NCBI RefSeq assembly: GCF_016806065.1
Contig: NZ_CP032406.1
Coordinates: forward strand, 372,001 to 436,000
DNA: 64,000 bases
Direction of reading: 5' to 3'
Source of the DNA: Rhizobium rosettiformans
GTDB taxonomy: Bacteria > Pseudomonadota > Alphaproteobacteria > Rhizobiales > Rhizobiaceae
Shown here: piece after piece, positions 43,572 through 52,803 of the stretch
How positions within the stretch are numbered: the stretch's first letter is position 1
Layout: each line of letters starts with the position of its first letter
Made by a program: the position numbers and the translations under genes
Notes under the pieces: model-generated
Told to the model about the DNA's origin: nothing
Databases searched by the model: none
Seen by the model: only the letters and a program-made list of their open reading frames with translations

Positions 43572-44516
43572 ATGCATTTCAACCATGATGTCTGGCTCTG
43601 TTTCTCCGGCGGCAATGCCATCGGGGCATATCATGCAGGCGCCTATGAGGCTCTTTCTGAGAACGGCATCGAGCCCACTGCCATTGCTGGTGCATCAATC
43701 GGTGCAATCACTGCGGCTTTGATCGCCGGCAATGGGGCGGGCGAGCGAGCCAGCAAACTAAAGCAGTTTTGGTCACTCGCCGAGCAGGCCTCGCTCCTTC
43801 CAGACGCCAAGCAAAGCAGAATTGCTGGCGGCATGCAGACCTTGATCAGCGGCCGCCCCAGCCTTTTCCATCCGCGCATCGACTGGAGCATGTTTGGCAT
43901 GCCGTCGCGCGCCAGTCTGTTTGACCCGGCGCCCATGCGGCGCGAACTACAGGCGCTTATCGATTTCGACCGACTGAATTCCGGCGCAATCAGGGTGGTT
44001 GTAACCGCGGTCGATGTGGAGACTGGGGAGCTGCGATCGTTTGATACGCTTCGTGAGCAGCTCACGGTGGACCATCTGATGGCAAGCACCGCGTTTCCGG
44101 TCTTCTTCCCGCCGGTCCGGCTCAGCGAGAGACACTATGTGGATCCCGGTGTTGTATGCAATCTGCCGATTGAGCCCCTCTTCACCGACATGCCAGCCTA
44201 TCCAGTCACCTGCTTTGCATTCGATGCTGCCATTCCGCACGGCCCCGTCCCAGACGGGGTAGACACCGCACTGATCCGGGCACAAGATATTCTGTTTTCA
44301 GCACAAAGCAGGTATGCCCTGGCGAGGATCAGACAAAAGCTGGATAGCTTTGCAAGCGACAGCGGATCCGCTCGCAGTTCAATCCGTCATTATACGTTTC
44401 GGGACGAGGCGAGCATGGAGACAGGTCTGAAGATGATCGACTTCAGGAGCGATAGCTTGAAGCAGCGGTGGGCGGAAGGCAGAAGGACGGTATTGAGCGC
44501 GCGGACACGGGAGTGA
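43572..44516 (+). CDS. patatin-like phospholipase
   Basis: ATG 43572 is preferred over a TTG 24 bp upstream. The 314-residue protein has the oxyanion loop GGNAIGAY (about 13-20), the nucleophile motif GASIG at 40-44 (Ser42), and the catalytic Asp in the VDPG segment (about 195-200). That gives the Ser-Asp dyad of patatin lipases that cleave acyl chains from phospholipids. A C-terminal domain (about 230-314) is typical of DUF3734-like bacterial members. No signal peptide is visible, so action in the cytoplasm or at the inner membrane is likely. Confidence 0.9.
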   Translation: MHFNHDVWLCFSGGNAIGAYHAGAYEALSENGIEPTAIAGASIGAITAALIAGNGAGERASKLKQFWSLAEQASLLPDAKQSRIAGGMQTLISGRPSLFHPRIDWSMFGMPSRASLFDPAPMRRELQALIDFDRLNSGAIRVVVTAVDVETGELRSFDTLREQLTVDHLMASTAFPVFFPPVRLSERHYVDPGVVCNLPIEPLFTDMPAYPVTCFAFDAAIPHGPVPDGVDTALIRAQDILFSAQSRYALARIRQKLDSFASDSGSARSSIRHYTFRDEASMETGLKMIDFRSDSLKQRWAEGRRTVLSARTRE

Positions 44517-44595
44517 CCTTGCAAACTCAGCCGTAATCATGGAGGCGGCCTCGGACATTCCCCTTTTTTCGCAGTCATACCGGCAGACAGACCGG

Positions 44596-45519
44596 TCACC
44601 GGCACAAGAGCACCTGCTTGCTGAGATCGTTGCGTATCGCCGTTGCTGCGATCGCGGCCTGCCCCACAGCACTGCTGATCTGGTTCAAGCCGGCGACCGT
44701 GTCGCCCGCGGCATATAGGTAGGGAATGGTAGAGCGCAGATGCTTGTCGACCTTGATACAGCCATCGGAGGTAAGCTCGGCGCCAACCATCTTCGCGAGC
44801 CCGGAACGGTTGTCGCAGCCAAGGGCTGGGTAAGCGGCGTCGTAGTCGAACACACCCCCGGCTCCTGCTATTCGAATGGACTTGCCAGACAAAGTGATGT
44901 CGATCATGGGACCAGCGACCAGCTGTACGCCAAGTTGTTTTAGGCTCGAAATCTCACGTTTCGACAGGTCGAAATCGCCTTCCGGCGACACAAGCCAGAG
45001 ATCCCTGGTAAAACTGCGAAGAAAGAGTGCCTCGGAATAGGCATGAGATCCCGCCCCGATGATCGCAATTTTCCTGTCACTGACCTCATAGCCGTCACAA
45101 ATTGGGCAGTAACGTAGCAATCCCTCGCTGACTGCGGCGTCATGCAGCGCAACAGGCATTTTAGGTCGGCGGTCCGTCACGCCTGTCGCCATCATCACGG
45201 CACGGGCTTCGATCTGGCGACCCTGTACTGAAACGAGAAATCTGCTCCCTATCCTCGATACACCGGTGACGAATGTTTTCGCGATGTGTGCGCCATAGCG
45301 CAAAGCGTGGTCGCGCATGCGTGATAGCATGTCCACACCCCGTATCCCTTCGGGAAATCCTGGCACGTTGTGCGAGAAAGGAATAGCGGCGGCCCGACTT
45401 AAGCCGTCGTCGAACACGGTGACCTTCAATTGGTACCTCGCCAGGTAAAGCGCGGCGGTTAACCCAGCGGGTCCACCACCGATGACCGCACAATCGAGTT
45501 CTCGTTCGTCGCCGTCCAC
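44596..45519 (-). CDS. thioredoxin-reductase-like FAD/NAD(P) oxidoreductase
   Basis: A 307-residue flavoprotein with FAD motif GGGPAGL at 14-20, the redox pair C138-P-I-C141 followed by DG, the NAD(P) motif IGAGSHAYSEA (about 154-164), and the C-terminal FAD-contacting YAAGDTVAGLNQ. Canonical TrxB has CATC; the CPIC form is found in TrxB-like enzymes whose electron acceptor is often not thioredoxin. The gene is preceded on the minus strand by no coupled gene and is convergent with the phospholipase. Confidence 0.85.
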   Translation of the reverse strand: MDGDERELDCAVIGGGPAGLTAALYLARYQLKVTVFDDGLSRAAAIPFSHNVPGFPEGIRGVDMLSRMRDHALRYGAHIAKTFVTGVSRIGSRFLVSVQGRQIEARAVMMATGVTDRRPKMPVALHDAAVSEGLLRYCPICDGYEVSDRKIAIIGAGSHAYSEALFLRSFTRDLWLVSPEGDFDLSKREISSLKQLGVQLVAGPMIDITLSGKSIRIAGAGGVFDYDAAYPALGCDNRSGLAKMVGAELTSDGCIKVDKHLRSTIPYLYAAGDTVAGLNQISSAVGQAAIAATAIRNDLSKQVLLCR

Positions 45520-45671
45520 ATGCCCTCACAGTCGTCGTCGCGCCGCGGCGCTTAATGTCCTCGTCAGCAAATGCCAGCCTGGCTGCCCCATACCGCGCCT
45601 CTGTCACAGTCGGAACGGCTCAAAGGGCTGTGAGTTGGGAAAAGCTGTCATCACCGTGTGGCCGTTCCATT

Positions 45672-46051
45672 ATGGGCCCTAAGAGATTACTCATGTTCAT
45701 CACCAAGTCTTGCCCTAGTCGACAAGTTGTTCTTCTGGTCAAGGGGCGCGGAACCTGGGCGCGGCGTGCTTCGGCGACCTTGCAATCAGCGGGCTTCCTT
45801 GTACACGAGGCCTTTTCAGCCAGAGACGCTCGCGATGCCCTGGTTCGTGGCACAGTCAGCTTTGTCATTTCTGACACGGATCTTCGCGACGAAACCGGGT
45901 TCGTTTCATCAAGCGGGTGAGAGAAATCTCGCCAATGACAGAGGCATTTCTCGCCAGCTCTCAGTCGCTCGCCATCAGACACGCGACCATGCTCGCCTCT
46001 CGACTGCAGGTCCCAGTCGGCCATGAACCACGCAGATCCTGCGCCCGCTGA
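45672..46051 (+). pseudogene. frameshifted response-regulator receiver domain
   Basis: From 45672/45693 the frame reads VVLLVKGRGTWARRASATLQ, SAGFLVHEAFSARDARDAL and SFVISDTDLRDETGFV. This is the pattern of a receiver domain up to the phosphorylated Asp strand, but with the acidic pocket of strand 1 replaced by KGRG. It then stops at 45918-45920. Shifting frame near 45905 restores FIKRVREISPMTEAFLASSQ and an end at TGA 46049-46051, as expected for the next helix of a receiver. So one indel has split the gene. It is probably inactive. Confidence 0.6.
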
Positions 46052-46153
46052 CCGATAGATAGACTTGACGGCCTTCGGGTCGGACCGCGTTCCCCAAGAC
46101 ATATTCGTCGCGCTTCAAGGCGACCGCCAGTCCTGCGATCGCCTGAGCCGCGC

Positions 46154-46666
46154 TCAGACTTTAGCCGTCTGTCCCGCCTTACTGAGAGCGGCAAAGCGCA
46201 TAGTGGTTTCGTGAAGGTTGCTCTCAAGCCATTCGGCCATTCTGATCTCTTCATCGAGATTGGCCTGAAGGCTACTGACGAGTCCCTGATAACCTGCCAG
46301 CTCCGCCAGAGCGATCAGGGATTTGTAGGCAGCGATCTCAAAATTCTCGAAAGCGAAATTGGCGAAGCTGTTCTTCAAGATTTCGTCGCCCGCAACAGTG
46401 TGACTAAGCGCTGCCATGGAGCCTACAGCTGAAAGCGCCATATCCTTCAGCGAAGAATGGTCCTGCCCCAAGCTGGTCAGTAGTTCTTCGAGCCGTGCAA
46501 TCTGCCTCTCAGTTTCTCGGATATGCTGATCGAGTTTTGCTGCGATCTCAGGATAGTTCTCGATGCGTTTGACCTGCGGCTTCATGATCGAGAGTGCTTG
46601 GTTCTCCATCGCGTGGGCGTTTTTCAGACCGGTAATAAAGATCTTTCGCGTCGGGTTTTCTGTCAT
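46154..46666 (-). CDS. DUF892 (YciE/YciF-type) ferritin-like protein
   Basis: ATG 46666 has AAGGAG about 10 bases upstream. The 170-residue protein is all helical, with the DUF892 pattern KIFITGLKNAHAMENQALSI at the start, then IRETERQIARLEELLTSLGQ, FEIAAYKSLIALAELAG and LQANLDEEIRMAEWLESN. The Glu/His positions form the di-metal site of a ferritin-like four-helix bundle. Relatives are induced by osmotic and other stresses under the general stress response. A candidate EcfG-type promoter lies 28-53 bp upstream of the ATG. The gene is divergent from the Mfd-like gene. Confidence 0.85.
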   Translation of the reverse strand: MTENPTRKIFITGLKNAHAMENQALSIMKPQVKRIENYPEIAAKLDQHIRETERQIARLEELLTSLGQDHSSLKDMALSAVGSMAALSHTVAGDEILKNSFANFAFENFEIAAYKSLIALAELAGYQGLVSSLQANLDEEIRMAEWLESNLHETTMRFAALSKAGQTAKV

Positions 46667-46693
46667 CCTACTGCTCCTTGCTGCGATTTCGAC

Positions 46694-46719
46694 AACCCCA
46701 AGTGGCCTGTTTAAGTTCC
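46694..46719 (-). promoter_or_regulatory. candidate EcfG-type promoter (DUF892 gene)
   Basis: On the minus strand GGAAC (46719-46715), a 17-nt spacer and GGTT (46697-46694), one base off the general-stress consensus, end about 28 nt before the ATG at 46666. Confidence 0.45.
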
Positions 46720-46981
46720 TCAGGCTGCCGCCCAAACCTCATATCCTCTGAGATACGAGCGCTTGACTGCGCAACGGGTGAGACGGGCATTTGAAGGTAT
46801 TCGTCAAACGACCGCAGCGGTCCAAGCAGGAGCTGAACATCCAAATGGGCGCCACCATCTGGTCGGCTGTCGATGGGGATAGGAACATGTCCGTTCGCCG
46901 GCAGTATGATCGATATGCCTGTTGGGGCGTGACGTCGCGCCTGTGTCGGGGATCCGACCCACCAAGTTGCTTTTCGAGACC

Positions 46982-47006
46982 GGAACATGTGGGAGATGAC
47001 GTCGTT
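46982..47006 (+). promoter_or_regulatory. EcfG-type promoter (Mfd-like gene), exact consensus
   Basis: GGAAC at 46982-46986, exactly 16 nt, then CGTT at 47003-47006. Transcription would start near 47013, leaving a leader of about 30 nt to the GTG at 47045. It is the only perfect match to GGAAC-N16/17-CGTT that I noticed near a gene start. Confidence 0.6.
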
Positions 47007-47044
47007 GCTGCATGCCAGGCTTTTCTGGCGGAGATCGGCAGCAG

Positions 47045-50000
47045 GTGAACGTGCGCATAAACCGCGATAAAGCTGATGACAGAACCCAGCCCCCGGCCCT
47101 CGCCGCAGAGCCCGAAAGCAAAAGGCTTCCCCCCGGCCTGGTTGCGACCAGATTGGTGAGCGCGCTGCGGGATGTGGGTCGGTCGACATGTTATGTGGCG
47201 CTCAGCGAAAGCGAGGCCGATGAAATTGCGGCTGCCGTCGGCACCCTTTTTCCAGATCTCGCCTTTCTTGTCCTGCCACCCTGGGACTGCCTCCCCTACG
47301 ACCGCTTGCCGCCGTCGCCGCACTGCATGGGCCGGCGCATGGATGTCTTGCGGCTCTGGAGAAGTCCGGCTGACACACCCAGCCTCCTGGTCACGTCGCT
47401 GGAGGCCGTGCTTCAACGTGTCCCGCCGGTAGACATTATCGAGAACAGCAAGTTCGACTTGACGGTGGGCAGGCCGCTTGACCGCACGGCCTTCTCCGAA
47501 TTCGTCCGTCAGACGGGCTACATCGAAGAAGGTGTTGCTGACGATCCCGGCGAGCTGGTCCTGCGTGAAGGGGTGATCGACATCTTCCCCGCCGGCGCGC
47601 CCGGCCCTTTAAGAATCGTCCTTTCAGGCGATGGTCAGGTCGAGGAACTCAGAGGTTTCGATCGCGTGTCCCAGCGCACGGAGAGCGTTCTCGAGCATGT
47701 GACACTCGGCCCGGCATCTGAAGCCGTCATGATCGACGCCAATGAAGACGGCGAGCACCCGAGTTTCTTGAACATGGAGCACTTGCTTTACCGACTTTAC
47801 GACACCATGCCGAGTGTGTTCGAGATCCTGGGCGATGCGGTCATATATCTCGCGCCGGACGCCGGGACGCGCGTCCAGCGCATTTTCGACATCATCGAAG
47901 ACGCGCAGCAATCCCGCAGCTTGCATGGTGAAACAGACACCGGTTCGACGCAGTCGCTCTATTTAAGCCCGACAGAGTGGGATCGCTATGTTCGAGCGAT
48001 GAAGGCCGACGGTCTGGATCTTGGAGAAGAACGCGGCCTGCCAGCATATTTCTTGCCCTTCGCTTCAGGCAGATCCATGGCCAGTCTGGTCGAAAATGAC
48101 CTGAAGCAGGGACAGAAGATTGTCGTCACCGGAGCGGGCAATGCCCTTGATGTATTGGCACGACGGTTCGCAAAGGCGGCGGGCAAGAGCGTCCGGTCGA
48201 TCGACACATGGGACGCTGTGCTGGCCGAAAAAGCCGGCAGCCTGCTTAAACTACCATCCGCGCTGGAGCATGGCTTTGCAGACAGCGAGCAACAGATCGT
48301 CGTCGTCGCCGCGCAGCAAACCCGAGAGAGGAGCACCTCTAAGGTCATCCTGTCCGAGCCACAGCTGCAGATCGGCGATGTCGTTGTCCACGAGGATCAC
48401 GGAGTGGGTGTCCTGAAAGACCTGCAGAGCATAGACATAGACGGCGTCTCTTACGATGCTGCCCGCCTCGGATATCGCGATGATGGATCGCTTCTTGTGC
48501 CGATGGAGGATTTCGGCAAACTGTGGCGTTATGGCTCGCAGCCCGAGGCCGTATCGCTCGACCGGCTGCACACGGACGCCTGGCGGAAGAAGCGCGAAAA
48601 GATTGCCGAAGATATCCAGTCCAGCGCACAGCATCTGGCAAAGATTGCAAAGCAGAGGCTGGCGGCACAGGCGAAAACCTTTACACCGCCCCAGGCTGCC
48701 TATGCCGCCTTTACACGACGTTTTCCTCATCCGGAAACAGCGGACCAGACCGAGGCGATCAATGCCGTGCTTACCGACCTGTCGTCCGGACAGCCGATGA
48801 ACCGCCTGGTCTGCGGGGATGTCGGGTTCGGCAAGACGGAGATCGCCTTGCGGGCGGCCGCGGCGGTCGCTCTTGCTGGAGGCCAGGTGGTTGTGATTGC
48901 GCCAACCACGGTGCTCGCTCGTCAGCACTTCTCCACCTTCGAACATCGCTTTGCAGGAACGGGCATTTCTGTCGGGATGCTATCCCGGCTCGTCAAGGCG
49001 AGCGAGGCGAAGCAGGTGAAGGCCGCGCTTGCCGAGGGCAGTCTTGGTGTCATCGTCGCGACACAGGCGATCCTGGCCAAGGACGTGCGTTTCGCTCGCC
49101 TTGGCCTTCTGATTGTCGACGAAGAACATCGTTTTGGATTGAGACAAAAGCACGCGATGCATAAGTTGGCGCCGTCGTTGCATGTGCTTGCCATGTCGGC
49201 CACCCCGATCCCACGGACGCTGCAATCGGCAATGGTCGGGATACAGGAGGTGAGCTTGCTCACCACGCCCCCCCGTAGACGCCTACCTGTTCGGACTGCA
49301 CTTTCAAAGTGCGATAACGCCTCGATGCGCATCGGGTTTATGCGCGAGTATCGGCGTAACGGGCAAAGCTTTGTCGTGGTGCCGCGTATCGAAGACATCA
49401 AGGAGGTCGAGGCGAAGCTGCGCAAGATCGTTCCGGAGCTTTCGATAAGGATCGCCCACGGAAAGATGCCGGCAGCGGCCATTGATGAGGCCGTTGTCTC
49501 CTTCGCTGCAGGCGATGGCGATATCCTGCTCGCCACCAACATCATAGAAAACGGGCTCGACGTACCCAGGGCCAATACCCTATTCGTCTGGCGCGCCGAT
49601 CTGTTCGGACTGGCGCAGCTTCACCAGTTGCGTGGACGCGTGGGGCGTTCAGGCGTGCAAGGTACGGCAACCTTCCTGATCGACGAAAAGCCGGAGTTGT
49701 CCGAGGAGACGCAGTCGCGCCTGTCAACGCTGGTCGAGAACGACCGGCTGGGCTCGGGCCTTGCAATCAGTACGCGCGATCTGGATCTGCGCGGCGGAGG
49801 CGACCTTGCCGGCGAGGACCAGGCTGGGCATATCAAGGCGATCGGTATTGGTCTTTATCAGACGCTTCTGGCAGAGGCAGTCGCAAAGCTTGGCAAATCA
49901 GGCCGTAAGATCCAAGAGCGTAGCCTCCTGAACCTTGGGGGCTCTGGCACAATCCCGGCGGACTATGTATCTGATCCGGCCCTACGGTTAAACCTCTATG

Positions 50001-50350
50001 CGAAACTGTTGCGGGCGAACTCAGCAGAACAGTTGGACGAGCTGGAAGAAGAATTCAGCGACCGGTTTGGCGAGGCGCCGCCGGCGGTTGAACTGCTGAT
50101 CAGGACGACCCGGCTGCAGCTTCTGGGAGGCCAGTTGGGGATCGTGAAGCTTGACGCTGGTCCAAAAGCACTCGCTCTGACCCTCCGGAACAAGGCGTCC
50201 GTCAAATTCTGGGCGTCACTTTGCAAAACACAAGGGGCGGTGTTGGAAGACACTCGGCTCCTGTTTCCTGCCGCTGTTGCAACGGGCGAAGAACCGCTCG
50301 ATTTCTTTGAAAGGATTGTCGCCCTCCCGCAAGACAAGGCGGGCCGATAG
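47045..50350 (+). CDS. Mfd-like transcription-repair coupling helicase (second-copy type)
   Basis: GTG 47045 is favoured: GCGGAGA precedes it by about ten bases and the upstream ATG 47012 would overlap the transcription start. About 1101 residues, close to Mfd size. The UvrB-like N-terminal module is recognisable (PPWDCLPYDRLPPSP). An RNA-polymerase-interaction-like domain is at about 440-500 (IGDVVVHEDHGVGV). The motor has GDVGFGKTE (about 590), DEEHRFG (about 690), SATPIPRTL, QLHQLRGRVGRS and DLDLRGGGDLAGEDQ, followed by a C-terminal TRCF domain. The RNA polymerase domain diverges from housekeeping Mfd as I know it, so the partner may differ. A perfect EcfG-type promoter precedes it. Confidence 0.8.
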   Translation: MNVRINRDKADDRTQPPALAAEPESKRLPPGLVATRLVSALRDVGRSTCYVALSESEADEIAAAVGTLFPDLAFLVLPPWDCLPYDRLPPSPHCMGRRMDVLRLWRSPADTPSLLVTSLEAVLQRVPPVDIIENSKFDLTVGRPLDRTAFSEFVRQTGYIEEGVADDPGELVLREGVIDIFPAGAPGPLRIVLSGDGQVEELRGFDRVSQRTESVLEHVTLGPASEAVMIDANEDGEHPSFLNMEHLLYRLYDTMPSVFEILGDAVIYLAPDAGTRVQRIFDIIEDAQQSRSLHGETDTGSTQSLYLSPTEWDRYVRAMKADGLDLGEERGLPAYFLPFASGRSMASLVENDLKQGQKIVVTGAGNALDVLARRFAKAAGKSVRSIDTWDAVLAEKAGSLLKLPSALEHGFADSEQQIVVVAAQQTRERSTSKVILSEPQLQIGDVVVHEDHGVGVLKDLQSIDIDGVSYDAARLGYRDDGSLLVPMEDFGKLWRYGSQPEAVSLDRLHTDAWRKKREKIAEDIQSSAQHLAKIAKQRLAAQAKTFTPPQAAYAAFTRRFPHPETADQTEAINAVLTDLSSGQPMNRLVCGDVGFGKTEIALRAAAAVALAGGQVVVIAPTTVLARQHFSTFEHRFAGTGISVGMLSRLVKASEAKQVKAALAEGSLGVIVATQAILAKDVRFARLGLLIVDEEHRFGLRQKHAMHKLAPSLHVLAMSATPIPRTLQSAMVGIQEVSLLTTPPRRRLPVRTALSKCDNASMRIGFMREYRRNGQSFVVVPRIEDIKEVEAKLRKIVPELSIRIAHGKMPAAAIDEAVVSFAAGDGDILLATNIIENGLDVPRANTLFVWRADLFGLAQLHQLRGRVGRSGVQGTATFLIDEKPELSEETQSRLSTLVENDRLGSGLAISTRDLDLRGGGDLAGEDQAGHIKAIGIGLYQTLLAEAVAKLGKSGRKIQERSLLNLGGSGTIPADYVSDPALRLNLYAKLLRANSAEQLDELEEEFSDRFGEAPPAVELLIRTTRLQLLGGQLGIVKLDAGPKALALTLRNKASVKFWASLCKTQGAVLEDTRLLFPAAVATGEEPLDFFERIVALPQDKAGR

Positions 50351-50551
50351 CTTGATGAGCAACGCATGGGCGTGTCGCTTCATATGACTAGTTTTCGGCC
50401 AGGGCCGCTGTCGACGGATAATTTCAAACTCGCTTCGTCATGTGCCAGCGACAAGCCTCGGTGAGAGGTCATCCGAGATGGAGGGCAGCGAGCGCCGACA
50501 ACTGACAATGATCGCAATGAGGCGCCGGCCTGCCGTGGAAGCGAAGTTTTC

Positions 50552-52438
50552 CTAGCGATGGTGGCGGGCAACTGCGATCGATCGGCTTGGAGCTGCTCGA
50601 ACCTTGTCCCGTCCCGCGGCTTTCGCCGCATACAACGCCTCGTCGCAATTCTTGAGAAGCCGCAGACAATCCGGCATGTCGTCGGTGATCAATGCCAATC
50701 CGACCGATATGGTCACGCGCCCCTTGGGGCTCGTCACATGCTCGATCTCCAGCTTTCGAACAGCATCAACCAGTCGCACCGCGATATCGTGCGCTATATC
50801 ATCTGAACAATCTGACAAGATGATCGCGAATTCCTCGCCACCGTATCGGGCGACGAGGTCCAGATCGCTGCGACAGCCCGACTGCAGCAGACGCGCAACT
50901 TGTCGCAAAACGTCATCGCCTGCTGGATGGCCGTAAGTGTCATTGAACGACTTGAAATAGTCGACGTCGAACATCAGCAAAGAGAGGGGAATGCCGCTGA
51001 TGCGCGAGGCCTCGAACGCCTTTTCGAGCTGACGATCAAAGATGCGACGGTTCGCAAGTTCGGTCAGCCCGTCGCGGCTGGCAAGCCGCTCGAGTTGCAG
51101 GACGGCTGCCTTTTTCTCGCTGATGTCAGCGTAAAGGGTGACCCAACCGCCATTTTCCAAGGCCCGGGTTGATTTCGACACCCAGCGCTCATCGCTCAGT
51201 TTCAGGTCCGATTGTTTCGCCGTTTGACTGCGCTCGACTTCTTCATCGACCCATGCCATTGGCGAGACATCTGGCGGTATCTGGATGTCGCCGCGCATGA
51301 CACCGGCTGTCAGCAGTTCGGCGAGAGTGCGGCCCTCACAGGTCTTGGGGTCCACATAGGGAAAGAACTCGAGATATCGGCGGTTCCACATCAAAAGCCG
51401 TCCGTCGCGATCGAACAAAGCCAAGCCATCGGCCATCTCGGCCATCGCCGTCTCCAGAAGCATCTGCGTGGCGCTCAGTTCTGCCTGCAGCAGTTTGCGC
51501 GACGTGATGTCCGTCGTATGGCTGACGATCGCCTTAATCTGGCCTGCCTCATCGAGAAAAGGCGCCTTCACCGTGCTGAGCCAGACAGTCTGGCCATCGC
51601 GCTCGAACTGCTGCTCCAGTATCACCGGCTTAGGGTTCGCGATAAATTCCTGCTCCTGTTTCCAGAAAGCGGAAGCCTCTTCTTGCTTGTAGAAATCGAA
51701 ATCGGTCTTGCCAACCAGGCTGGCGCTGTCTTGACCTCCCATGAGACGTGCAGTCGCCTCATTGGCGCTCAAGAAATGCCCGTCAAGATCCTTGACGTTG
51801 AGTGCATCTGGCAAGGCGCTCACGATCTGTTTGTGCAGCTCATTCAACTGCGCGTTTTCTCGGCGCATCTGATCGATGCGGATGAAAATGGCGGCAATCA
51901 GCGTCGCCAGGAAATTCAAGATGAGCAGAGTGAGATGGATATTTTCTGCCTCGAGATGCGCGCGAACATTGGCTGGCAAAATGAAGAGGACGAGAAGGGC
52001 GACCCCCGCGTTCAAGAGGCTGAACACCAGGACATCCGACGCCCTGTTTGAGATGTGCTTGACCCGATAATGCCCAAAGACGGCCACGCCGAACGCCAAG
52101 CCGATCCCGATTAGACCAAGGCCTGCACCAGCACCGCCTATCCATAGACGGGCGGCAGAAGCGGTCAGTGCGGCAACTGCTGCACCGATAGGGCCGGCAA
52201 TCAAGCCGGCGACTGCCAGCGGGACAATGCGCAAGTCAAATCGAAAGCCGTCGACGAACTCGCCCGGCATGTTCATCAACAAAAAGGCGGCACCTCCAAA
52301 CAGGATACCGCTGGCGGCCCTGTTAAGAAGGCTCAATTGACCGCGACAGCGATCCTGGATCAGGGAGGACAGTGTGAGCGTCAGGCTGATCACGCCCAGT
52401 TGGGCGAGGAATGCGACCAGCAGATTTTGAGCGACCAT
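50552..52438 (-). CDS. PAS-PAS-GGDEF diguanylate cyclase with N-terminal membrane domain
   Basis: The 628-residue protein has five or six hydrophobic segments in residues 1-195 resembling the 5TMR/LytS-type membrane domain. Two PAS domains follow (about 205-320 with LPDALNVKDLDGHFLSANEA; about 325-445 with MADGLALFDRDGRLLMWN), then a GGDEF domain (about 455-610). The catalytic motif is RYGGEEFAIIL, with FDVDYFKSFND upstream, so it should be active. A canonical RxxD inhibitory site is not in register. It would integrate membrane and cytoplasmic signals into c-di-GMP. Confidence 0.9.
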   Translation of the reverse strand: MVAQNLLVAFLAQLGVISLTLTLSSLIQDRCRGQLSLLNRAASGILFGGAAFLLMNMPGEFVDGFRFDLRIVPLAVAGLIAGPIGAAVAALTASAARLWIGGAGAGLGLIGIGLAFGVAVFGHYRVKHISNRASDVLVFSLLNAGVALLVLFILPANVRAHLEAENIHLTLLILNFLATLIAAIFIRIDQMRRENAQLNELHKQIVSALPDALNVKDLDGHFLSANEATARLMGGQDSASLVGKTDFDFYKQEEASAFWKQEQEFIANPKPVILEQQFERDGQTVWLSTVKAPFLDEAGQIKAIVSHTTDITSRKLLQAELSATQMLLETAMAEMADGLALFDRDGRLLMWNRRYLEFFPYVDPKTCEGRTLAELLTAGVMRGDIQIPPDVSPMAWVDEEVERSQTAKQSDLKLSDERWVSKSTRALENGGWVTLYADISEKKAAVLQLERLASRDGLTELANRRIFDRQLEKAFEASRISGIPLSLLMFDVDYFKSFNDTYGHPAGDDVLRQVARLLQSGCRSDLDLVARYGGEEFAIILSDCSDDIAHDIAVRLVDAVRKLEIEHVTSPKGRVTISVGLALITDDMPDCLRLLKNCDEALYAAKAAGRDKVRAAPSRSIAVARHHR

Positions 52439-52803
52439 GCATGTCCTCTTCGTGACCAGACAGTGGTGGGGGTAACCGGAGAAAGATGTGCGCCGTCACG
52501 AGACCCATGCTTTCGCGTCGCCGAGCATTGATCCAACTGCGCCTTTAAGATGAGAATTGTCTAATTTCTCGTTAGTCGGGACACTTGTCCACCCGACAAA
52601 AATCTCGGACATTCCGACCCGACCCCTACAGTTCGCAACGAGATGACACAGGCTTCACGGCCGACCCCCTGCCTCGATAGATGACGGGAACCGTGAAGCT
52701 TCTGCGAACCCCACTTCGTCACGACGAAGATTCTGGGATGCTTAAGGCGAAAGGCGCTGTTAGGCAGCGCCTATCGCCGGTCTTGACTGACCGACAATCG
52801 CCG
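52439..52803. other. region between GGDEF and chemoreceptor genes
   Basis: About 365 bp with the upstream region of the GGDEF gene (52439-52620) and the terminator of the chemoreceptor gene. No coding sequence was recognised. Confidence 0.4.
52752..52772 (-). terminator. hairpin terminator of the chemoreceptor gene
   Basis: AGGCGCTG (52752-52759) pairs perfectly with CAGCGCCT (52765-52772) around a 5-nt loop, about 30 bp beyond the chemoreceptor stop on the minus strand. A TTTCGCC follows, so the T run is weak. Confidence 0.55.

Noticed and set aside
46739..47416. 225-codon minus-strand frame over the Mfd-like gene start
   Set aside because: Overlaps the promoter and N-terminal coding region of the Mfd-like gene and shows no family features.
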